DNA of 64,000 nucleotides from Planktotalea arctica (lineage in GTDB: Bacteria; Pseudomonadota; Alphaproteobacteria; Rhodobacterales; Rhodobacteraceae), in NCBI RefSeq assembly GCF_002105285.1, contig NZ_MUHR01000014.1:57207-121206 (forward strand), given 5' to 3'. The notes beneath the pieces were generated by a model. The model had not been told where the DNA came from and did no database searches. It saw only the letters and a list, made by a program, of their open reading frames with translations. Positions 1 to 8,426 of the stretch are shown piece after piece (position 1 is the first letter of the stretch; every line of letters begins with the position of its first letter). Position numbers and translations under genes: made by a program.

Positions 1-124
1 TCAACAGCGCTTGATCACCCTGCTCGACCGCACCGAGAATCGCGGCGACGTCAGAGCGTTCCAACACATAGTTTCGCTCCGGCGCGTCGGGGCGCGGTTC
101 CATCCCTGTCTCGAAGTCGCTCAT
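1..124 (-). CDS. mgtE: Magnesium transporter MgtE-like, N-terminal fragment cut by the window edge
   Basis: Only the first 41 codons are inside the window, read leftwards from an ATG at 124-122. The visible peptide starts MSDFETGMEPRPDAPERNYV and continues with a segment ending in VEQGDQALL. This resembles the start of the MgtE cytosolic N domain, which precedes the CBS domains and membrane channel in Mg2+ transporters. The family call rests on this short stretch alone. The gene is divergent from the guanine deaminase gene, and the 149-base gap between them should hold both promoters. Another protein with a similar helical start cannot be excluded. Confidence 0.5.
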   Translation of the reverse strand, partial: MSDFETGMEPRPDAPERNYVLERSDVAAILGAVEQGDQALL

Positions 125-273
125 ATCGGCTGCCTTTATTCTGCGGCGGGTGTTTTGCGGCGGGCTTTGCTCGGGGGGATCATAGGCAATGCCACGCGCG
201 AGCAACAGGGGCAGATCGGGGACGCGGGCGAAAATCCTGTTTCACGCAGGCCTCTTTGTGATAGCGATGGATA

Positions 274-1569
274 ATGACACAACAACATATACTGTCCGGC
301 GATCTGCTGATGTTTGCCGGCGATCCATTTCATGCGCCGCCCAAAGAAACCGTCCTGATCGAAACCGACGGCGCAGTCCTTATCGAGAACGGCCAAATCG
401 GCGCGAGCGGTGCCCGCAGCGCGCTGCTTGCGGCCTATCCGCAAGCGCGCCATCACGCCCATCCCGGCAAGCTGATCTGCCCCGGTTTCATCGATGCGCA
501 TGTGCATTATCCGCAAACCGCAATGATCGCGTCTTGGGGCAAGAGGCTGATCGACTGGCTGAACACCTATACGTTTCCCGAAGAAATGCGCTTTGACGAT
601 CCCGCCTATGCAGCAGAGATTTCAGCGCGCTATCTGGATCTGAGCGCCGCGCATGGCACCACAACGATGGCCAGCTATTGCACGGTTCACTCTGCCTCGG
701 TCGATGCGTTCTTCGGCGAAGCGTTAAAGCGCGGCCAGCGGGTCGTCGCGGGCAAGACCTGCATGGATCGCAATGCGCCGGAGGGGCTGCGGGACACGGC
801 GCAAAGCGGCTATGACGATAGCAAGGCGTTGCTGGAGCGCTGGCACGGCACCGGGCGTTTGTCCTATGCGATCACACCACGCTTTTCTCCGACCTCGACG
901 CCGGAGCAGCTTGAGGCGATGGGCGCGCTTTGGGCAGAGCATCCCGACTGCCTGATGCAGACACATCTGAGCGAACAAGTGGATGAAATCGCTTGGGTGC
1001 GCGAATTGTTCCCCGGCGCACGTGACTATCTGGACACCTACGAGCAGTTCGGGCTTTTGGGTGCGCGCGGGCTATACGGGCATGCGATCCATCTGGAGCC
1101 GCGCGAAATTGACCGAATAGCCGAGCACGGCGCGTCGTTGGTGCATTGTCCGACCTCGAACACGTTCATCGGCTCGGGTCTGTTCGATATGACAGGGCTG
1201 AAAGCGCGCGGCCTTTCGGTGGGCCTTGCCACGGACACAGGCGGCGGGTCGAGCTTTTCGATGCTGCGCACCATGGCCGCAGCCTATGAGATCGGGCAGC
1301 TTAAGGGCACGGCCCTGCATGCGGGGCAATTGCTGTGGCTGGCCACCCAAGGATCGGCCAGATCATTGCACTTGCACGATAAAATCGGCGCGCTTGATGT
1401 TGGAATGGAGGCGGATATTGCCGTGCTCGATCTGGCATCGACGCCTGCGATTGCCCAGCGCTACGGCAATGCGCAAAACCAGTGGGACCGCGTGTTTCCC
1501 ACCATTATGATGGGCGATGATCGCGCGATCGCGGAAGTCTGGATCGGCGGCGTCAAGCAAGTAGGCTAG
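274..1569 (+). CDS. guaD: Guanine deaminase
   Basis: The 431-residue protein is a zinc amidohydrolase that should convert guanine to xanthine and ammonia in the cytoplasm. The metal-binding HxH lies at residues 76-78 in the context DAHVHYPQT. It is followed by the guanine-deaminase signature WLNTYTFPEE, a later THLSEQ histidine, GHAIHL, and the metal aspartate in ATDTGGGSSFSML. The length fits the family. The start at 274 has only a weak purine-rich stretch (GATGGA) ahead of it. Its 3' end converges on the CAP-domain lipoprotein gene with a 4-base gap. An 8-oxoguanine deaminase homologue lies 0.5 kb away, suggesting a purine-base salvage or catabolism theme. Confidence 0.93.
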   Translation: MTQQHILSGDLLMFAGDPFHAPPKETVLIETDGAVLIENGQIGASGARSALLAAYPQARHHAHPGKLICPGFIDAHVHYPQTAMIASWGKRLIDWLNTYTFPEEMRFDDPAYAAEISARYLDLSAAHGTTTMASYCTVHSASVDAFFGEALKRGQRVVAGKTCMDRNAPEGLRDTAQSGYDDSKALLERWHGTGRLSYAITPRFSPTSTPEQLEAMGALWAEHPDCLMQTHLSEQVDEIAWVRELFPGARDYLDTYEQFGLLGARGLYGHAIHLEPREIDRIAEHGASLVHCPTSNTFIGSGLFDMTGLKARGLSVGLATDTGGGSSFSMLRTMAAAYEIGQLKGTALHAGQLLWLATQGSARSLHLHDKIGALDVGMEADIAVLDLASTPAIAQRYGNAQNQWDRVFPTIMMGDDRAIAEVWIGGVKQVG

Positions 1570-1573
1570 CGTC

Positions 1574-2056
1574 TCAGCAACCCGTCTTGCCCAGCACCAT
1601 CACCCAGCTTTCGCCCGATTGTGCCATGCCGAAGTGGATTGCATTGCCGCTAAGCAGGTTCTTGCGGTGACCTGGAGATTTCTGCCAGCCCGCAAGAGCT
1701 TGCAACGCGCCTTCCTGGCCTTGCGCGATGTTTTCGGCAACAAAGCAGAAACCGTAGCCCTGACGTTTGACGCGGTCCCCGACGCTTGATCCATCCTGCC
1801 CCGTGTGGCTGAAATAGGCATTACGCGCCATGTCATCCGCATGGGCCTGCGCTGTTCGGGCAAGGCGGGCATCGGCGGCAAGCGGCGCTTTACCGTTTGC
1901 GGCGCGAAACGCATTTATCTCTGGCGCGATGCTGGCACTGAGCCCGCCCGCAGGCTCGGCAATCGCCGCCGCCCCGCGTGGCGTGACATCCGCACCAGAG
2001 CGCACACAGCCCGAAATTAGTGTTGCAGACAACAGGCAGAGCAAGGCAAAGCGCAT
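1574..2056 (-). CDS. CAP/SCP-domain (YkwD-like) lipoprotein
   Basis: This 160-residue protein begins with a lipoprotein signal peptide. The lipobox LISG-C places the modified cysteine at residue 17, so the protein is probably membrane-anchored in the periplasm. The rest is a CAP domain: INAFRAANGKAPL, the helix AQAHADDMARNAYFSHTGQDG, then AENIAQG and SPGHRKNLL, which carry the usual His/Glu cavity residues. Bacterial YkwD-like CAP proteins are widespread but their biochemical role is mostly unknown. It lies 22 bases downstream of the 8-oxoguanine deaminase homologue on the same strand and may be co-transcribed with it. Confidence 0.88.
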   Translation of the reverse strand: MRFALLCLLSATLISGCVRSGADVTPRGAAAIAEPAGGLSASIAPEINAFRAANGKAPLAADARLARTAQAHADDMARNAYFSHTGQDGSSVGDRVKRQGYGFCFVAENIAQGQEGALQALAGWQKSPGHRKNLLSGNAIHFGMAQSGESWVMVLGKTGC

Positions 2057-2078
2057 GGAAATTCCTATCCGAGAAAGG

Positions 2079-3425
2079 CTACCCTTCGGACAGTAGCTGC
2101 GCGAGTTCGTTTTGTCGCCCTATGGTTTTGGGCAAATCGATCGACATCACTTGCCCGGAAGCAACAACGCGCCGCCCCTCGATGAACAGATCGCGCACCT
2201 GCGTTGGCCCCGCGAGCAGCAAAGCCGCGGGGTCCCAGCTACCCGCCGCCTCGATCCCGCTCATGTCCCAGATGGCAAGGTCAGCGCGTTTGCCAACGGC
2301 AATCTGCCCGCAATCGCTCCGGCCCAAAACCTCGGCACCGCCGCGCGTCGCGATGCGCAAGGCCTCGCGCGCGCTCATCGCATCCGCGCCGTTCGCCACC
2401 CGTTGCAAAAGCATCGACTGGCGCGCTTCGAGCACAAGATTGCCCGCATCGTTGGAGGCTGAACCATCGACGCCCAGCCCCACGTTCACCCCCGCATCGC
2501 GCATGGCGCGCACAGGCGCAATGCCGGACCCGAGGCGGCAATTGGAACACGGACAGTGCGCCACGCCCGTTCCGGAGCGCGCGAAAAGATCAATCTCCTG
2601 CCCGTCGAGCTTGACGCAATGGGCATGCCAGACGTCATTGCCCGTCCAGCCCAGATCTTCGGCATATTGCCCGGGACGCGCGCCGAATTTTTCCAGAGAA
2701 TAGGCGATATCTTCATCGTTTTCAGCGAGGTGTGTGTGCAGCATCACGCCTTTGTCGCGTGCAAGAATCGCCGCATCACGCATCAAATCGCGGCTGACGG
2801 AAAAGGGCGAGCACGGCGCAACGCCTACGCGGCACATAGAACCCTCGGACGCATCGTGATGCGCATCGATCACGCGGATACAGTCCTCGAGGATCGCGCT
2901 TTCCTTTTCGACCAGCGCATCGGGTGGCAGGCCTCCATCGCTCTCGCCGATAGACATGGCGCCGCGCGTGGGATGAAAGCGCATGCCGATATCTGCGGCG
3001 GCGGCGATCGTGTCATCAAGGCGCGCGCCGTTAGGGTAAAGATAGAGATGATCCGAGCTCAGCGTACAGCCCGAAAGCATCAGTTCCGCAAGGCCGATCT
3101 GCGCGGAGATATACATTTCCTCCGGCCCGAATCGCGACCAGATCGGATAGAGCGTCTGCAACCAGCCGAACAGCAGCGCATCCTGCCCTCCCGGAACCGC
3201 GCGCGTCAGCGACTGAAAAAGGTGATGATGCGTGTTCACAAGGCCGGGCGTGATCAGGCAACCGCGCGCATCGAGCGTCTTGTGCGCGCCGGCTAGCCCC
3301 TGCCCCACTTCGGCAATGACTCCGCCTTGAAGGCGAATATCGCAATCCCGCATTTCGCGGCCCGCGTCGTCCATGGTCAGGATCAGACGTGCATTTTTGA
3401 TAACTGTATTGTCAATTTCGTTCAT
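2079..3425 (-). CDS. 8-oxoguanine deaminase / AtzB-like amidohydrolase
   Basis: This is a 448-residue amidohydrolase when started at the ATG at 3425, which has AGAAGGA eight bases upstream; an in-frame ATG at 3452 lacks such a site. The metal HxH is at residues 66-68 (NTHHHLFQSLTR). It is followed by LMLSGCT, HTHLAEND, HAHCVKL and the metal aspartate in GVDGSASND. This arrangement matches bacterial 8-oxoguanine deaminases, which turn 8-oxoguanine into urate, and the related hydroxyatrazine hydrolase AtzB. The natural substrate cannot be read from sequence, but 8-oxoguanine or another aminated purine is likely given guaD next door. Confidence 0.85.
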   Translation of the reverse strand: MNEIDNTVIKNARLILTMDDAGREMRDCDIRLQGGVIAEVGQGLAGAHKTLDARGCLITPGLVNTHHHLFQSLTRAVPGGQDALLFGWLQTLYPIWSRFGPEEMYISAQIGLAELMLSGCTLSSDHLYLYPNGARLDDTIAAAADIGMRFHPTRGAMSIGESDGGLPPDALVEKESAILEDCIRVIDAHHDASEGSMCRVGVAPCSPFSVSRDLMRDAAILARDKGVMLHTHLAENDEDIAYSLEKFGARPGQYAEDLGWTGNDVWHAHCVKLDGQEIDLFARSGTGVAHCPCSNCRLGSGIAPVRAMRDAGVNVGLGVDGSASNDAGNLVLEARQSMLLQRVANGADAMSAREALRIATRGGAEVLGRSDCGQIAVGKRADLAIWDMSGIEAAGSWDPAALLLAGPTQVRDLFIEGRRVVASGQVMSIDLPKTIGRQNELAQLLSEG

Positions 3426-3531
3426 ATTTAGCGTCCTTCTACGTGCTTGCACGCTTTTTTCGGTAGATATCCAAGTCTGGCTCGGGGCTGCGACAGAAAA
3501 AAGCGAAGGACTCGCAGCCAGTGGAGTAAGG

Positions 3532-4374
3532 TTAGCCGCTTGCCCCCGTTTGGTTCAAGCCTTTTTGCAAAAGTGCCAACGCGGCCGCGTGCAACGCGCT
3601 GTTTGCTGCGGCCAGAACGCGCCCACCCTCATGAGCTTTGCCGCCTTGCCAATCGGTCACGATGCCGCCCGCGGCCTCGATCACCGCGATGGGCGCGGCA
3701 ATGTCATAGGCGTTCAATCCCGCCTCAATCACCAGATCAATCTGCCCCGCCGCCAACAGCCCGTAGGCATAGCAATCACAGCCATAGCGTGTCAGGCGCA
3801 CGGAGCTTGCAACCTCGGTGAATCCTGCGCGCTCAACCGTGCTGCCCACTTCGGGGAAGGTGGTGAACAAGGTTGCTTGCGCCAGATCACCGCTTGCGCG
3901 CGCCTTAAGCGGCGCTGCGCCTTGCGGACCAATCACCTCTGCGCGGCCAAACCCGCCGCAGAACCGCTCCCCGATATAGGGTTGGTCAATGATGCCAAGG
4001 CGCGGACCGTTCGCGTCATTGAGCGAAATCAACACGCCCCATGTGGGCGTCCCACTAATAAAACCGCGTGTGCCGTCAATGGGATCAAGCACCCAAGTGA
4101 GGCCACTGCTGCCCGCCTGTGCGCCAAATTCCTCGCCAAGAATGCCGTCATCGGGGCGATACTGCGCCAAAAGCGCACGCATCGCCTGCTCAGCTGCGCG
4201 ATCGGCGACGGTGACGGGGTCAAAGCCTGCGGCGTCCTTGTTGTCCGCACTCAAGCCGCTGGTGCGAAAATGCGGTAAAATAGCCGCGCGCGCCGCGTCT
4301 GCCAGTTGCTCGGCCACCGACCAAAGTTCACCCTGAAGAACGGTATTTTCAAGATCGGAAGCGGAATATGTCAT
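3532..4374 (-). CDS. hisN: Inositol-monophosphatase-family phosphatase, histidinol-phosphatase-like
   Basis: The 280-residue protein belongs to the Mg2+-dependent IMPase superfamily. The metal-binding motifs are VTVADRAAE (55-63), GEEFG (80-84) and DPIDGTRGF (97-105), with the C-terminal AYDIAAPIAVIEAAGG aspartate motif. The residues after DGTRGF and the overall length are typical of HisN-type histidinol phosphatases, which carry out the penultimate histidine step, but 3'(2'),5'-bisphosphate or inositol-phosphate activity is possible. The start at 4374 was chosen because homologous sequence begins just after it; the open frame extends 27 codons further upstream. It runs in the same direction as the XRE gene upstream. 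Confidence 0.8.
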   Translation of the reverse strand: MTYSASDLENTVLQGELWSVAEQLADAARAAILPHFRTSGLSADNKDAAGFDPVTVADRAAEQAMRALLAQYRPDDGILGEEFGAQAGSSGLTWVLDPIDGTRGFISGTPTWGVLISLNDANGPRLGIIDQPYIGERFCGGFGRAEVIGPQGAAPLKARASGDLAQATLFTTFPEVGSTVERAGFTEVASSVRLTRYGCDCYAYGLLAAGQIDLVIEAGLNAYDIAAPIAVIEAAGGIVTDWQGGKAHEGGRVLAAANSALHAAALALLQKGLNQTGASG

Positions 4375-4451
4375 GCAGCTCGGTCCCTCGTCGGTTGGCC
4401 GCGCGTCCAATAGCGCGCTAGACCAACCTATTGCAGAGGGCACGCACGTCT

Positions 4452-4829
4452 TCAAGCAACGTCGCTGAGCACCCGTGCCAGATCGAACAGGCGGCGGCGC
4501 TGCTCTTCGGGGATCGAATAATACGAGCGCACCAGATCAAGCGCTTCCTTGTCGTTCAAAATATCCGACGGAACATTGCTCTGCTCGGTGCTCGGACTTC
4601 CTTCTTCGGCGTTCTGCATACCGGCAAAGAAGAAACTCACGTCCACATCCAGCGCTTCTGCGATATCCCAAAGCCGCGATGCGCTAACGCGGTTCGCGCC
4701 GGTCTCGTATTTTTGGATTTGCTGGAATTTGATCCCGACCTTTTCGGCCAACTGCTGCTGTGTCACACCGACGAGCCACCGGCGATGCCGGATACGCTTG
4801 CCCACATGGACGTCCACAGGATGTGCCAT
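4452..4829 (-). CDS. XRE-family helix-turn-helix transcriptional regulator
   Basis: This 125-residue protein has a Cro/C1-type HTH at about residues 11-67 (GKRIRHRRWLVGVTQQQLAE, then KFQQIQKYETGANRVSASRL). An acidic linker and a C-terminal helix (DLVRSYYSIPEEQRRRLFDL) follow. Small single-HTH regulators of this layout are very common in alphaproteobacteria. The start at 4829 is preceded by AAGGGA seven bases away; an ATG five codons earlier overlaps that site. No effector domain is seen. The targets are unknown, and the 309-base divergent region in front contains an inverted repeat that could be an operator. Confidence 0.9.
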   Translation of the reverse strand: MAHPVDVHVGKRIRHRRWLVGVTQQQLAEKVGIKFQQIQKYETGANRVSASRLWDIAEALDVDVSFFFAGMQNAEEGSPSTEQSNVPSDILNDKEALDLVRSYYSIPEEQRRRLFDLARVLSDVA

Positions 4830-5138
4830 GATGCTCCCTTTCAAGGTTTGGCACGACTTGCTCCGAGTGGCGGGGCAATCTTATCGTCGCCAGATACACG
4901 AGGCTGACGCTGAACAACTCAACGTCAGGTAGCGCATCCTTACGACAATACCTCTGCAGAGCAAGTATGGAATCGCAAACACTTTCCCCTTGCAGTCGGT
5001 GAATGTGCCAATCCGATCTGAAAACAGGGCTAAAAGCGGTGCCTCGGCCACGCACGGCACCTGTCATCTTTCGCCTCTTGCCGCTTTACATTTGCGTGGT
5101 GCAAGATAGCCTAACCCTGCCAAAATGAGAGGTTTTTC
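4830..5138. other. Divergent intergenic region between the XRE regulator and the MDR oxidoreductase gene
   Basis: No convincing coding sequence is seen in these 309 bases. An inverted repeat has arms CTGACG at 4904-4909 and CGTCAG at 4923-4928, separated by 13 bases. It lies about 80 bases upstream of the XRE start codon and could be an operator or a weak transcript hairpin. Promoters for both flanking genes are expected here, but none could be assigned with confidence. Confidence 0.4.
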
Positions 5139-6107
5139 ATGCGCGCTTTTCAAGTATCCAAAATCGGGAGCCCCGCCGCCATGGCCGTGCTCGATCGCCC
5201 CGAACCCGCATCGGGCGAAGTGCGTCTAAAAATTGCAACCTGTGGGCTGAATTTTGCCGATTTACTGATGCAGACCGGCCAATATCAGGACACGCCGCCC
5301 GCGCCCTTCACCCTCGGAATGGAGGTTGCAGGCACGATCGACGCACTTGGAGCGGGTGTTCAAGGCCTAAAAACCGGCACCAGAGTCGCTGTTTTCGGCG
5401 GCCAGGGCGGGCTGGCCGAATATGGCTGTTATGATGCGCGTGTCGCCATCGAGATACCCGCAGGCATGAGCATGCAAGAGGCAGCCGCGTTCCAGATCGC
5501 CTATGGCACCAGCCATGTTGCGCTTGGCTATCGCGCGAACCTAAAGGCGGGCGAAACGCTTTTGGTGCTGGGCGCTGCGGGCGGCGTCGGCCTCACGGCG
5601 GTGGAAATCGGCAAGCTGATGGGCGCGACGGTAATCGCCGTGGCGCGCGGTGCGGACAAGCTGGAGGTGGCGCGCAAGGCCGGCGCAGATCATGTGATCG
5701 ATGCCGGGAACGAGGATTTGCGCGGTGCGCTCAAAGCGCTTGGCGGCGTCGATGTGGTCTATGATCCCGTCGGCGGCGATCTGTTCAAAGCGGCGTTTCG
5801 CGCGTGCAAGCCAGAGGCGCGCATTCTGTCCATCGGCTTTGCCAGCGGCGATGTGCCGAACGTGCCGACCAATCATTTGCTGGTGAAAAACATCACCGTC
5901 ATGGGCTTTTACTGGGGCGGTTACATGAAATTCAAACCGGCGGTCATTGCCGATAGCCTGCGTGAATTATTCGCTTGGTACGATGAAGGTAAATTGCATC
6001 CCCATGTGAGCCATGTGCTGCCACTCGAGCAAGCTGGCGAGGGAATCGAGTTGCTGCGTACGCGCAAATCGACTGGCAAAGTGGTGATCGAGATCGCGCC
6101 CGAATAG
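5139..6107 (+). CDS. NADPH:quinone oxidoreductase-like MDR protein
   Basis: The 322-residue protein is a zinc-free medium-chain dehydrogenase/reductase of the quinone oxidoreductase (QOR) group. The N-terminal GroES-like part contains the GLNFADLLMQTGQY motif (37-50) and GMEVAGTI (60-67). The Rossmann part contains GAAGGVGLTAVEIGK (145-159), the dinucleotide-binding loop. The zinc cysteines of alcohol dehydrogenases are absent, as expected for this group. It probably reduces quinones or enones using NADPH in the cytoplasm. The start has GAGG eight bases upstream. It stands alone, divergent from the XRE gene and convergent with the MipA gene. Confidence 0.88.
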   Translation: MRAFQVSKIGSPAAMAVLDRPEPASGEVRLKIATCGLNFADLLMQTGQYQDTPPAPFTLGMEVAGTIDALGAGVQGLKTGTRVAVFGGQGGLAEYGCYDARVAIEIPAGMSMQEAAAFQIAYGTSHVALGYRANLKAGETLLVLGAAGGVGLTAVEIGKLMGATVIAVARGADKLEVARKAGADHVIDAGNEDLRGALKALGGVDVVYDPVGGDLFKAAFRACKPEARILSIGFASGDVPNVPTNHLLVKNITVMGFYWGGYMKFKPAVIADSLRELFAWYDEGKLHPHVSHVLPLEQAGEGIELLRTRKSTGKVVIEIAPE

Positions 6108-6143
6108 CGGCGCGATCCTAATTTGTTGATCAGCGTTCAAACC

Positions 6144-6917
6144 CTATTTGAAGCTGTAGCTGACCCCGAGCGTAACGAACATCTGCTCTTTGGAGCCTGC
6201 AACGCTCACGATCGGGCTGTTGGCGGCATCGCCCATCAAGACCTTGTAGCCCGCGACACCAGTGATAGAGACACTGTCGTTCACCTTGTAGCTTGCGAAA
6301 AGCGACAGGCCCACATCCTTGATCCCCGCGTCCGCGTTGAACGCGGCCAGTCCCGACGGGCTGGCTGCGGCGACGCCAAACTGCGTGTTCATGTAATCAG
6401 CCGAACCATAGTTGGTCGCGGCGCGCGCGCCGAATGTCCAATCGCCCTGCAAGCGCAGCACGCCCAGCGAGGCTTCTGCCAATGTGCCCACTGCGCCGCC
6501 CTGAACCCCTTGCACCACCGAAATGCGCGGCGACAAGAAGGTAGAAAACCCGCCGATCGGCACGTTTACTTGACCGAAGGCACCCAACTCGAAACCGCCC
6601 TCTATATCGGAAAGCGCGCTGACCTGTGCATTGTCGATCTGCGCGCCCTCGCGCCCGAATTTATAACGCAGGATCGGTCCTGCATCCACCGCGCGCGAGG
6701 ACAAGAGATCAACTTCGATCCCCGGGCCATTACTGCGCACAGACACCGTTTCGCCCTTGAACGAAAAGTTCGGAGCGACGCGCACGCCATAGTCTTTCGA
6801 TCCCTCGAACTGCGGCACCATCGCTGCGCCGAGGCCCATGGTCAGTTCGGCCTTGGCCCCCGCGCTCGAGGCAAGCAAAGCGACAAGCGCTGCGAATGTC
6901 GTGGAGGTTTTGTGCAT
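6144..6917 (-). CDS. MipA/OmpV-family outer membrane protein
   Basis: The 257-residue protein starts with a Sec signal peptide ending near AKA-ELT (residue 23). It continues with alternating amphipathic strands and ends in the aromatic-terminated VTLGVSYSFK, a typical beta-barrel C-terminus. The features GLGAAMVPQFEGSKDYG and the final FVTLGVSYSF match the MipA/OmpV family, whose members are outer-membrane proteins of varied or unknown role (MltA-interacting scaffold, porin-like). The start at 6917 begins the signal peptide; the frame extends 11 codons further without signal character. It lies downstream of the LysR gene on the same strand. Confidence 0.85.
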   Translation of the reverse strand: MHKTSTTFAALVALLASSAGAKAELTMGLGAAMVPQFEGSKDYGVRVAPNFSFKGETVSVRSNGPGIEVDLLSSRAVDAGPILRYKFGREGAQIDNAQVSALSDIEGGFELGAFGQVNVPIGGFSTFLSPRISVVQGVQGGAVGTLAEASLGVLRLQGDWTFGARAATNYGSADYMNTQFGVAAASPSGLAAFNADAGIKDVGLSLFASYKVNDSVSITGVAGYKVLMGDAANSPIVSVAGSKEQMFVTLGVSYSFK

Positions 6918-7011
6918 TGCGATCGGCCCTGATGTTTGAAAATTAAGCAAGATTGGGTTCTTAAAGGGCTACGTGCACGCTTTGCCTTTGGATCACAATG
7001 GCGTGAATCGC

Positions 7012-7035
7012 CACGTTACCACGTTACCACGTCAC
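7012..7035. repeat. Three tandem 8-base repeats at the end of the LysR gene
   Basis: The unit CACGTTAC occurs twice in a row and is followed by CACGTCAC, giving a 24-base array. The last copy contains the TGA stop codon of the LysR-family gene (7032-7034 on the minus strand). The array lies between that gene and the MipA gene. Its function is unknown; it may be simple replication slippage. Confidence 0.7.
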
Positions 7036-7925
7036 CCGGCTTCGCGCAGTAGCGGCGCTGTGCGCCCACCCGATTTCAGATCACTGTAGCCCTGACGCAG
7101 CAATTCGGCCAGCGCGCTCACGACCTGCGATTGCGCCTGCCCCGCACCATACATATTAATAAGCGAATGCGGCATTTCCGGCAGCGCGCCGCCATGCTGG
7201 ATCGCAGCCATATGCGGCGGCTCTGTCCCCTCGATCACCACGCAAACCGCAAGGTCGGCGCCGATCACCGCTTCGATCGTGCGATCAGAGTCGGTTTCCG
7301 TGGCCATTTCCCAATCGATGCCTTCACGGTCCAGAACCTTTTGCACCAAGGGACGGAACATGCAGTGGCGGCTAAACCCCAACTTCAATGGGCGCGATCG
7401 CCAGACCGTTCCGCTTTCCGCGCCCGTCCAACTGAGGCGCGCCATGCTAAGGGTCTCGCCCTCGGGCATCACGCCCTCTTCAGTGGTAAGGATCAGATCA
7501 TATTCACCGCGCGTCAGGCCTTCCTTCAACTGACGGGTAAAAGAGGCACGCAAATTGACCTGAACACGCGGAAATTGCGTGCGAAACTGCTGCAAAACCT
7601 TGGATACCACGGGATAGACGATGTCATGGGGCACCCCGAGCGAAACCTCGCCCTCAAAGCCCTTATCGGTCATTTTAATCATGATTTCGTCATTGAGCGC
7701 GACCATGCGGCGCGCGTAGGTCAGCAATTGCTCGCCCGCGGGGCTAAGCACGACCTGACGCCCCGCGCGCTCCAACACTTTGAGATCGAGGCTTTCCTCA
7801 AGCCGTTTGATCTGCATCGACACCGCCGATTGCGTCAGATTGAGCAGGCCCGCCGCGCGCGTCACGCCGCCGGTTTCGGCAATCGCTACAAAGGAACGCA
7901 AAGCCGTCAGATCAAGATTTCTCAT
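7032..7925 (-). CDS. LysR-family transcriptional regulator
   Basis: This 297-residue protein has the LysR winged HTH at residues 1-60 (RNLDLTALRSFVAIAETGGV, then RAAGLLNLTQSAVSMQIKRL) and a periplasmic-binding-like effector domain after residue 90. It is divergent from the DUF1127 gene at 8050 with 124 bases between starts, the usual LysR arrangement in which the regulator controls its divergent neighbour. LysR regulators paired with a DUF1127 gene recur in Rhodobacterales. The effector is unknown. Confidence 0.93.
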   Translation of the reverse strand: MRNLDLTALRSFVAIAETGGVTRAAGLLNLTQSAVSMQIKRLEESLDLKVLERAGRQVVLSPAGEQLLTYARRMVALNDEIMIKMTDKGFEGEVSLGVPHDIVYPVVSKVLQQFRTQFPRVQVNLRASFTRQLKEGLTRGEYDLILTTEEGVMPEGETLSMARLSWTGAESGTVWRSRPLKLGFSRHCMFRPLVQKVLDREGIDWEMATETDSDRTIEAVIGADLAVCVVIEGTEPPHMAAIQHGGALPEMPHSLINMYGAGQAQSQVVSALAELLRQGYSDLKSGGRTAPLLREAG

Positions 7926-8049
7926 ATATCACCATCCGTGATGTGTCGCCTCAATACAATTCGTTTTTCAAATGAAGCACAAGGACGCATATACATCAAC
8001 ATAAAGAATTGATCACACATGACGCATCACACATTGAAGGGTAAAGACA

Positions 8050-8274
8050 ATGACCACCGCACGCACACTTACAGCCGCAAACACCATGTGCGCCCCGCGC
8101 AGCAACGCCAATCTTCTGGAGCGCGCGCACCGTTTTATCACGCTTGCAAAAACGCGCCGCGCCCTTGCACAGCTTGATCTACGCATGCTCGATGATATCG
8201 GTCTTTGCACCCGCGAAGCGCAACTCGAGGCAGCACGTCCATTCTGGGATGCCCCTGCGTTCTGGCGCAAATAA
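8050..8274 (+). CDS. DUF1127 (YjiS-like) small protein
   Basis: The 74-residue protein carries a DUF1127 core at about residues 35-60: AKTRRALAQLDLRMLDDIGL followed by CTREAQLEAARPFW. The LD..ML.DIG.sR..a pattern defines the family. Small arginine-rich DUF1127 proteins in alphaproteobacteria have been linked to RNA metabolism and to carbon or phosphate stress responses. AAGGG precedes the start by nine bases. It is divergent from the LysR gene, which probably controls it. Its N-terminal 30 residues are variable and show no motif. Confidence 0.82.
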   Translation: MTTARTLTAANTMCAPRSNANLLERAHRFITLAKTRRALAQLDLRMLDDIGLCTREAQLEAARPFWDAPAFWRK

Positions 8275-8426
8275 AGCGCACTGAACAATGCGTTTAAAAA
8301 TATAACCGAAAGAGTAAGATTTTCGCACTTTGCTCTTTCGAAAACCCTTGAAATGCCCCCCGCCTACCCCGATATTCACTCCAAGACCGCCAACAGGGCG
8401 GATCGTTTAACCAATGGAGAGTATTC

